Positions 1-5,011 of a stretch of DNA of 13,163 bases are shown here, in pieces. Numbering within the stretch: position 1 is the first letter of the stretch; each line of letters begins with the position of its first letter. The stretch spans positions 1-13,163 of the forward strand of contig PMYA01000147.1 of assembly GCA_003170935.1 (NCBI GenBank), given 5' to 3'. This DNA is from Methanobacteriota archaeon (lineage in GTDB: Archaea; Halobacteriota; Bog-38; Methanoflorentales; Methanoflorentaceae). The notes below the pieces were generated by a model, which worked only from the letters and a program-made list of their open reading frames with translations, had not been told where the DNA came from and ran no database searches. A program made the translations under genes and the position numbers.

Positions 1-62
1 CCCCTCTCATTTCTCCTTTTGATAATGCCTAAATAAGAAAACTCATTCTTCTTACTGGAGTG

Positions 63-76
63 GGAACTCTGGTTCC
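63..76 (-). promoter_or_regulatory. Candidate NrpR operator (GGAA-N6-TTCC)
   Basis: The sequence GGAACTCTGGTTCC is a perfect inverted repeat (GGAAC, 4-nt spacer, GTTCC). It fits the GGAA-N6-TTCC operator known for the methanogen nitrogen repressor NrpR. Read on the minus strand it lies directly downstream of a TATA box (84-89) and just before the start site that box predicts (about 60-62), the place where a bound repressor would block RNA polymerase. The nrpR gene itself ends 98 bp to the right. The controlled gene would run leftward out of the window. Operator identity is inferred from the pattern and position. Confidence 0.7.
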
Positions 77-81
77 GCTTT

Positions 82-94
82 ACTATAAATATTT
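82..94 (-). promoter_or_regulatory. TATA box of a leftward promoter
   Basis: The minus strand reads AAATATTTATAGT, with a TTTATA core at 89-84 and a purine-rich, BRE-like AGAAAT just upstream. An archaeal start site about 25 nt downstream falls near 60-62, immediately past the GGAA-N6-TTCC palindrome. A possible start codon (ATG at 10-8, minus) preceded by AAAAGGAG follows after a leader of about 50 nt. The spacing from GGAG to this ATG is only 2 nt, so the true start may lie left of the window. Confidence 0.5.
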
Positions 95-173
95 CTAAAG
101 GCTTGAGTTATTCACTAAAAAAGAAAATCGCAACAATACATACCGCAATATGTGCAGCGATACGACTAGGCCT

Positions 174-1151
174 TTAAAGTCGTTGATTTAGGAGCTTTGC
201 GTCCATGAGGGAGGAGAGAGAATAGACCTTAACTTTCATATCCAGTTCATGTAATGAAGCCATAGGGTTTGCGCCAGCAAATATATTGATTTTCATAACG
301 TCGTCCCCGCTATTGTCTCCTAAAAAATTATCTTCTAGAGGGCTCTCGATCCACCCAACAATGCCGGCACGTTTTGCGTCCTGCAGAAGTTTTAACGTCC
401 TTTCAGCTGCAATGCTAGGCACCGTTTGCGTGTTAGCTAGCACTGTGCCATCTCCGCGCCGTCCAGCTGCCAGAATAGATGTCATTTGTCTAGAAGCAAA
501 AATTTGAATCGGATCGAGCGACGTCCCTTGATATGAGATCACATCGGTATATTCAGAGGGCATCCCCTCCTTAATTTTAAGCAGTCCGCCGTATTTAATA
601 GATGATGGGATGCCGTGCTTGATTAGCATACCATTTATTGTCATACTACACATCGTGACAAACCCAAAGGAGCCATACGGAACAAACACAGAACCAACTT
701 TCTCGCCTTCCTCAACGATGCGAACGAAAGGGCTCACCGTATACCCATTGTCGATCGTCTCTGCGGCTGTTTCGAGCGCTCGGTCAAAATCATTTTTGTC
801 GATGGTCGCGACGTTTATGATGATGTCCCCGTTTCTTTGCTTCAAATCAAAACTCGTTCTGTAAACAAGATCCTCTATCTTGGTTATCAAAAACCCAACG
901 CGGTCTCCAACAATTGCCTCGTTTAGCTCATTAAGACCTTTCTCAGTAATTATCCGGCCGGCATTGCCTATTTTAATAGTAAATCCTTTGTAGTCAAGAA
1001 GTACCAAGTAGTGTCGTACCGCCCGTTCCCCTATGGGATACCCTCGCTTGCCCAAGCTGGCAGCAATCGTTCGTGCTCCGATTGCATCGTCACTCGCATC
1101 TAATATCCTCAATATTTCTATGAGTTTCCTTCGCGTTTCAATGCTGGTCAT
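174..1151 (-). CDS. nrpR: NrpR-type nitrogen-responsive transcriptional repressor
   Basis: This 325-residue protein has an N-terminal winged-helix region (about residues 5-75, with GARTIAASLGKRGYPIGERA as the core) followed by one NrpR regulatory domain of the DUF128 type (about 85-318). Known NrpR proteins repress nitrogen-fixation and ammonium-assimilation genes (nif, glnA, glnK-amtB) and release DNA when 2-oxoglutarate rises. One helix-turn-helix plus a single regulatory domain resembles NrpRI of Methanosarcina, which works with a separate NrpRII; the two-domain form occurs in Methanococcus. Start: ATG at 1151 with no clear Shine-Dalgarno site. A TTTAAAA box at 1183-1189 would give a leader of about 10 nt, so the mRNA may be nearly leaderless. 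The gene stands alone, with a tRNA diverging upstream. A matching operator lies beyond its 3' end at 63-76. Confidence 0.9.
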   Translation of the reverse strand: MTSIETRRKLIEILRILDASDDAIGARTIAASLGKRGYPIGERAVRHYLVLLDYKGFTIKIGNAGRIITEKGLNELNEAIVGDRVGFLITKIEDLVYRTSFDLKQRNGDIIINVATIDKNDFDRALETAAETIDNGYTVSPFVRIVEEGEKVGSVFVPYGSFGFVTMCSMTINGMLIKHGIPSSIKYGGLLKIKEGMPSEYTDVISYQGTSLDPIQIFASRQMTSILAAGRRGDGTVLANTQTVPSIAAERTLKLLQDAKRAGIVGWIESPLEDNFLGDNSGDDVMKINIFAGANPMASLHELDMKVKVYSLSSLMDAKLLNQRL

Positions 1152-1277
1152 ATGTTATAAGCAACGCGCGAGCTGTTTTGACTTTTAAACACTATACGTG
1201 CGCTAATCTAATGAGTACGCCCTTATTTGTATTTTTCCGGGTAAAGTTCAATACTCATAAATCCCTTGTTCTATGCA

Positions 1278-1365
1278 GGGCTCGTAGGGTAGTGGACTAT
1301 CCTCTTGGACTTCGGAGCTATTGTGGAGAGATCCAAGAACCTGGGTTCAAATCCCAGCGGGCCCG
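1278..1365 (+). tRNA. tRNA-Arg(UCG) with a 15-nt intron
   Basis: The cloverleaf is complete. The acceptor stem pairs GGGCTCG (1278-1284) with CGGGCCC (1358-1364), and G1365 is the discriminator. The T arm is CTGGG/CCCAG around TTCAAAT, the D stem is GGGT/ATCC, and the anticodon stem is TTGGA (1305-1309)/TCCAA (1332-1336). After removal of an intron at 1316-1330 the loop becomes CTTCGGA with anticodon UCG at 1312-1314, reading CGA-type arginine codons. Mature length is 73 nt and no CCA is encoded. C1304-G1337 can add a sixth base pair to the anticodon stem. A T-rich tract follows the gene. Confidence 0.93.
1316..1330 (+). other. Archaeal tRNA intron (bulge-helix-bulge)
   Basis: The intron AGCTATTGTGGAGAG sits after position 37, the canonical archaeal site. 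The precursor folds into a textbook splice motif: central 4-bp helix CUUC (1310-1313) with GGAG, flanked by 3-nt bulges GGA (1314-1316) and AGA (1329-1331). Cuts after the second base of each bulge release exactly 15 nt and rejoin a normal 7-nt anticodon loop. The inner helix is tiny (GC with GU around UAUU). Processing by the archaeal EndA endonuclease is inferred from the motif. Confidence 0.88.
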
Positions 1366-1437
1366 TTTAACAGTTTATTTTAAGCACTGACATAGCTAGA
1401 ATCGTTACGGGCAAACGAGAAGAATAAAATGTGTTTG

Positions 1438-2778
1438 TCAGTTGGTTAGGCTCGTAAGAGGCGCTGGAATCGAACCCCCCCTTCGAATGAATTTTTTCGA
1501 GCTGAAAGCGTTGAGCTGCACTACGGGCGCCGCCCCTAGCAGTCCACCGAACTCAATCCAATCACCTTCTTTTCCTATGGGAATAAGACGTACTCCTGTC
1601 GTTTTATTGTTGATAACCCCTATTGCACACTCATCTGCAATAATTCCCGCAATCGACTCGGCAGGTGTGGCAAAAGGTATGCACACCATGTCGAGACCAA
1701 CCGAACACACGGCAGTCATTGCCTCGAGTTTTTCCAGTCCAATCGCGCCGATCTTAAGAGCTTCGGCCATACCTGCGTCCTCGCTAACCGGTATAAAGGC
1801 CCCACTAAGTCCACCTACCCGCGATGAGCCCATCGCGCCTCCTTTTTTTACCGCATCGGTGAGCATCGCGAGTGCGGCAGTCGTTCCTGGAGCTCCACAA
1901 CGCTCAACACCCATTGCTTCGATGATCTGTGCGACAGAGTCCCCTTCCTGGGGGGTGGGTGCTAACGAGAGGTCAACTATCCCAAAATCCACACCCAATC
2001 GCGCCGCTATCTCCTTACCCACTAATTCGCCAACACGTGTGATCTTGAACGCGGCTCGTTTAACGACCTCAGCAAGCTCACTGAGGTCACAATCCCCCAT
2101 GCTCTCAACTATCGCTCTAATGACGCCAGGACCTGATATGCCCACGTTCAGGACCGATTCTGGTTCGCCCGGACCGTGAAATGCACCTGCCATGAAAGGA
2201 TTGTCCGGTGGTGCGTTAGCAAAAGTAACCAGACGTGTACAGAGCCGAGGATCGATACGGGCCAGTTCTTTGATGGTCTGTCCCATTTTAAGCGCCGCCT
2301 CGATATTGATGCCCGCGTTGGTGGTTGCTATGTTTACAGAGGCACATACTTTTTCAGTCGTGCTTAGTGCCTGTGGGATCGAATCAACAAGTGCCTCAGT
2401 CCCAACTGTAAAGCCTTTTTGTACGAGAGCTGAATACCCACCGATAAAGTCAACACCTAATTCATTCGCAGCTTGATCCATCGCAGATGCAATCAGTGGA
2501 CCAGCTTGTGGGTGGACGTCGATTAAAGAGCCAATAGGAGTTACCGAGACACGTTTGTTAACAATAGGCAAGGAATAACGTGCTTCCGCGCGATCGGCTT
2601 CTAAGCACAGATTGCTCGCTGTGGACACAATCTTGTCGTGTACGGCCTTGGCCATTCGTTCAGGATCGTCCCGTACGCACCCCGTCAAGTTCACGCCTAC
2701 GGTAACCGTCCGTATATCGAGATGCTCGTAAAGAATCATATCGAGGGTTTCGAGTATTTCGTCAGCAGTGAAGATCAT
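1438..2778 (-). CDS. UPF0210/DUF711 family protein (PFL-like family)
   Basis: This 446-residue protein is a full-length member of the UPF0210 (DUF711) family, often listed as a 'PFL family protein'. Recognisable blocks are EHLDIRTVTVGVNL (18-31), DFIGGYSALVQKG (110-122), VCASVNIATTNAGIN (144-158), GISGPGVIRAIVE (213-225), GGLSGAFIPVSEDAGM (322-337) and a Gly/Pro-rich end, FIRRGGSIPAPLTSL (430-444). The cellular role of the family is not established and no catalytic assignment is made here. The ATG at 2778 is preceded by AAAGGAG with good spacing. In many genomes a small ACT-domain gene precedes this family; none is present here, where the upstream 256 bp hold only a hairpin and then a tRNA-Arg gene. 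The C terminus is intact, although its last bases abut the tRNA-Arg(UCG) region. Confidence 0.88.
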   Translation of the reverse strand: MIFTADEILETLDMILYEHLDIRTVTVGVNLTGCVRDDPERMAKAVHDKIVSTASNLCLEADRAEARYSLPIVNKRVSVTPIGSLIDVHPQAGPLIASAMDQAANELGVDFIGGYSALVQKGFTVGTEALVDSIPQALSTTEKVCASVNIATTNAGINIEAALKMGQTIKELARIDPRLCTRLVTFANAPPDNPFMAGAFHGPGEPESVLNVGISGPGVIRAIVESMGDCDLSELAEVVKRAAFKITRVGELVGKEIAARLGVDFGIVDLSLAPTPQEGDSVAQIIEAMGVERCGAPGTTAALAMLTDAVKKGGAMGSSRVGGLSGAFIPVSEDAGMAEALKIGAIGLEKLEAMTAVCSVGLDMVCIPFATPAESIAGIIADECAIGVINNKTTGVRLIPIGKEGDWIEFGGLLGAAPVVQLNAFSSKKFIRRGGSIPAPLTSLTN

Positions 2779-2862
2779 AATTACTCCTTTAGCCCGACGC
2801 TGTCTGCGCCCCAGCGCTATAGCGGCCGTTTATCGACTTGAAGCTTAGTCTTTGCGGTTTTT

Positions 2863-2893
2863 CGCCCAAAAATGAAGTCACATTTTTTGGTCG
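2863..2893. repeat. Imperfect inverted repeat in the leader of UPF0210
   Basis: The left arm CGCCCAAAAATG (2863-2874) and right arm CATTTTTTGGTCG (2881-2893) pair over about 11-12 bp around the 6-nt loop AAGTCA, with one bulged T and one C-T mismatch. TTTT/AAAA pairing can extend it to about 2857-2902. It lies 85 bp upstream of the UPF0210 start, in the 256-bp stretch between that gene and tRNA-Arg(UCU). Nothing else convincing was seen there apart from a TTATAA motif near 3012-3017. It could be an operator, an RNA hairpin or a terminator-like element. Confidence 0.45.
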
Positions 2894-3027
2894 CATAAAA
2901 GCGAAGACGATGTGAAACGGAATACGCTAGAACGATAAGTTGTCTACGTGCTGCATTGGGCCAACAAGCCCGTATTTAGATTTCGGCGATCGAAAAACAT
3001 TTCATCACGTGTTATAAGTGCGAGGGC

Positions 3028-3032
3028 AAAAA
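3028..3032 (-). terminator. T-run terminator after tRNA-Arg(UCU)
   Basis: The minus strand carries TTTTT two bases beyond the tRNA 3' end, the usual short oligo-T signal for archaeal transcription termination. Confidence 0.5.
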
Positions 3033-3034
3033 GG

Positions 3035-3109
3035 CGGACCCGGGGGGATTTGAACCCTCGACCACCGGCTTAGAAGGCCGGTGCTATATCCTGACTAAGC
3101 CACGGGCCC
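3035..3109 (-). tRNA. tRNA-Arg(UCU)
   Basis: On the minus strand the acceptor stem pairs GGGCCCG with CGGGTCC (one G-T wobble), with discriminator G. The anticodon stem is CCGGC/GCCGG around the loop CTTCTAA, giving anticodon UCU (complement of 3072-3074), which reads AGA/AGG-type arginine codons. The T loop is TTCAAAT. Length is 75 nt, without an intron. The gene is followed by CC and then T, so a full CCA is not encoded. A TATAAG box lies 29 nt upstream. Confidence 0.95.
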
Positions 3110-3135
3110 GTAATTTCACATACTCGTAACTCATA

Positions 3136-3141
3136 CTTATA
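3136..3141 (-). promoter_or_regulatory. TATA box of tRNA-Arg(UCU)
   Basis: The minus strand reads ACTATAAGTATG, with TATAAG at 3141-3136, centred about 29 nt upstream of the tRNA 5' end. This is a normal archaeal promoter distance that allows a few bases of RNase P-processed leader. Confidence 0.55.
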
Positions 3142-3327
3142 GTGTCTTAAAAAAGCGATTAAGCAACGCTGATGCATTTTAGCAACTCCGGCCGTTTAAC
3201 GTTATTTTAAGAGGATCGAGCAAATGCTAGTAGAAGCTCTCGACGCTGACGACTTCACCTCAAACATCACAAAGAGCTACTGCTACCTTAGCTTATGTAG
3301 AACTGGCCGTTTTAAGCTGAGATGATG

Positions 3328-3720
3328 TCAGCGACCTTCATAGTGGCATACTTCGGAGGTCTCCACTGCCAAGATCTTTCCTGGCCCCTCATCCTCAATC
3401 GCGCGCAATCGACATGTCGGCTCGCGCAGTTCAAGCTGAACACGGGCTGACATGAGTTCGCGTTCTTCATAGAAATCGCCAACGCGGTGTCTAACTTTTT
3501 GCATTGTGATGGTTTTATCGCGCAAGCGCGCCAGCACACCAGTCGTACCGATCGCAACATCTTGGCGGCTAGCGTCAGTCACAAATAATTCGTCACCAAC
3601 GTGAGCTTCAAAAACAATGGGGATATTGTGAGCGCTGCGCAATTCAAACGTCCTAACGCGCTTTTTGGCGAGATCATTAATTGATTCTTTAGATATACCG
3701 GTCAAAGCTAAATGTCTCAT
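3328..3720 (-). CDS. DUF473 family protein
   Basis: This 130-residue protein matches the archaeal DUF473 family (function unknown) by its opening MRHLALTGIS and the following block RTFELRSAHNIPIVFEAHVG. It is rich in beta-strand-like sequence and has no membrane segment or signal peptide. Two starts are possible. The ATG at 3720 is chosen because it gives the family's typical N terminus and follows GGTGA, a strong archaeal Shine-Dalgarno site, by 4 nt. An in-frame ATG at 3732 would add four residues (MGEQ). Either way the gene is translationally coupled to the upstream PAC2 gene, whose TGA stop (3725-3727) lies within that GGTGA. The pairing suggests linked function, but none can be named. 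Confidence 0.82.
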   Translation of the reverse strand: MRHLALTGISKESINDLAKKRVRTFELRSAHNIPIVFEAHVGDELFVTDASRQDVAIGTTGVLARLRDKTITMQKVRHRVGDFYEERELMSARVQLELREPTCRLRAIEDEGPGKILAVETSEVCHYEGR

Positions 3721-3724
3721 TTGC

Positions 3725-4498
3725 TCACCCATACATAACCTGTGTTGGACCTTTTGTTTCTACTTGTTCTGCCCCTTGGACCTGTTCTGCAAGCTTGTGT
3801 AGCTCAGTTTCGATCTGATCTGCCTCCTCAACGAGCTTCTGAGTACTGATATTTAACTTCAATAAATCGTTAATAACGTCAATTACTCGAGCTGCTGCAC
3901 GAGGATCGGGGGTCGGTCCCTGGGTTTCGCCCAAGAGACAAAGCGCCGGAAGCTTGCTTATGTAACTCTCATTCATTAAACTGCCCGCAATTCCTGAAAT
4001 ACTTCCGGTGACTAACGTTTCGGTTTTATCTTTTACGAGATTGAGTTGTTCGGCGCCGGTTGCTGCCGCAAAAACCGTGCGCTGCTCGCGCATCGTAGCA
4101 ATGCCGGCAATCGGTATGTTAAGTCTCGCGTTCAGGCTCTGGGCCCAGCTAGTAATCGCTTTCCCGATATCGTACGCTGTCATCGGATGAATGAGGATAT
4201 CCGAAAGCACTACGATAAACTCATTTTGAGTGTCTTCGTATATTCTGACAGGGGCGTGCACGATTCCTTCATAAAGCACCGTAATGGGCGGAAACAGGCG
4301 AGACTCGATGGTGCCAATCTGCTTCATTTTGAGCTCTGATGCTATTTGTGTAGCCACGATGTTACCAACAAGTCCGATGCCAGGGAACCCCTCGAGGATC
4401 ACCGGATTTTTTGAGCTCACCCCTTCTTCAATGATCAACTTTATATATTCGTTATCAGTCGCTCCGTCTTTCATATTATCAGCATCCGCAATTGCCAC
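3725..4498 (-). CDS. PAC2 family protein (proteasome assembly chaperone-like)
   Basis: This 257-residue protein carries the PAC2 family signature near the N terminus, NPVILEGFPGIGLVGNIVA (31-49), followed by alternating strands and helices typical of the fold. Residues 210-245 form a heptad-rich helix, possibly a coiled coil. In eukaryotes PAC2 is a chaperone for proteasome alpha-ring assembly; in archaea the family is widespread but its role is less certain. The start is taken as GTG at 4498. There is no strong ribosome site, and a TATA-like AAAGTATTTAC at 4522-4534 would place transcription start almost at the GTG, consistent with a short or absent leader. An ATG at 4474 is the alternative. 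It is the first gene of a two-gene operon with DUF473. Confidence 0.85.
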   Translation of the reverse strand: MAIADADNMKDGATDNEYIKLIIEEGVSSKNPVILEGFPGIGLVGNIVATQIASELKMKQIGTIESRLFPPITVLYEGIVHAPVRIYEDTQNEFIVVLSDILIHPMTAYDIGKAITSWAQSLNARLNIPIAGIATMREQRTVFAAATGAEQLNLVKDKTETLVTGSISGIAGSLMNESYISKLPALCLLGETQGPTPDPRAAARVIDVINDLLKLNISTQKLVEEADQIETELHKLAEQVQGAEQVETKGPTQVMYG

Positions 4499-4605
4499 TT
4501 CTTAAACAATAACCCGTTACACAGTAAATACTTTATCGACCCATTCGACCGGCATCCCTTGAGCGCCTGATGCTGGTATCCGGTTTGCTGCTTCGATCCA
4601 AAGGA

Positions 4606-4613
4606 CTTATAAA
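4606..4613 (+). promoter_or_regulatory. TATA box of the DUF5611 gene
   Basis: The sequence CTTATAAA lies about 46 nt before the GTG start at 4655. Transcription would start near 4634-4636, leaving a leader of about 20 nt. The 156-bp intergenic region also carries the leftward promoter of the PAC2 operon. Confidence 0.5.
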
Positions 4614-4654
4614 CAATATGCTTTAAGAGCACGTACATGATTGTAACCTAGGGT

Positions 4655-4978
4655 GTGATTACCGTCCAGGAATATGTGTTCAAACGTGGGTTCAAGAAAG
4701 GGGCACACAAGCGGATTTTAGAAGCACTCAAAGATTGCTTTGGTGTCGACGTCGAAGAAAGCGACGAAGAATACGTTTTAAGCTTTGGGGCACTACAAAA
4801 GCTGACAATACGCGTGAGTGACACTTTGCTCGTCGAAACAGAAGCTAAGGAAGACGTCCCAGACGAATTCATAGTCGATACAAATGCGCGGTTCCGCTGT
4901 TTTCTAGAAAAAGCAACCGGGTACACTGCAAAACAGCGCGCAAAAAAGGCTCAAGAAGCGGTAAAAAGCGCCCAATAA
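4655..4978 (+). CDS. DUF5611 family protein
   Basis: This 107-residue basic protein resembles the small archaeal DUF5611 family, with N-terminal QEYVFKRGFKKG (5-16), a central LSFGALQKLTIRV segment (43-55), and a Lys/Ala-rich helical tail after about residue 88. The function is not known; the size and basic tail would suit a nucleic-acid or ribosome-associated role, but that is speculation. It starts with GTG, preceded by AGGGT rather than a canonical Shine-Dalgarno. The chosen start leaves only four residues before the conserved QEY. It diverges from the PAC2-DUF473 operon and converges on leuS, with 33 bp between the two stop codons. Confidence 0.75.
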   Translation: MITVQEYVFKRGFKKGAHKRILEALKDCFGVDVEESDEEYVLSFGALQKLTIRVSDTLLVETEAKEDVPDEFIVDTNARFRCFLEKATGYTAKQRAKKAQEAVKSAQ

Positions 4979-4984
4979 AGCTAA

Positions 4985-5006
4985 TTTTCTCTTCTCCCCT
5001 CTTCGT
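4985..5006 (+). terminator. Pyrimidine-rich tract between convergent genes
   Basis: The 33 bp between the DUF5611 stop and the leuS stop is almost pure pyrimidine on the plus strand (TTTTCTCTTCTCCCCTCTTC). It has no hairpin. T-rich tracts of this kind serve as archaeal terminators, and here it would act for DUF5611. Confidence 0.35.
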
Positions 5007-5011
5007 CTATT

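Noticed and set aside
1442..2179. Long plus-strand open frame of 245 codons opposite the UPF0210 gene
   Set aside because: It is a shadow of the clearly conserved minus-strand UPF0210 protein; its own translation is Ser/Pro/Ala-rich and matches nothing.
3224..3325. Possible 33-codon plus-strand ORF (starting MLVEALDADDFTSN) after tRNA-Arg(UCU)
   Set aside because: It has a weak GAGG at poor spacing and an unconvincing promoter, no recognisable family, and ends 2 bp before the convergent DUF473 stop. A short ORF of this kind is expected by chance; conservation in relatives would be needed.
3302..3336. Possible C/D-box RNA motif (CTGA followed by ATGATG) near the DUF473 stop
   Set aside because: No matching upstream C box or downstream D box at the required distances.
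3312..3560. Second minus-strand open frame overlapping DUF473
   Set aside because: It is Cys/Arg-rich and out of frame with the conserved DUF473 protein, with no start signal.
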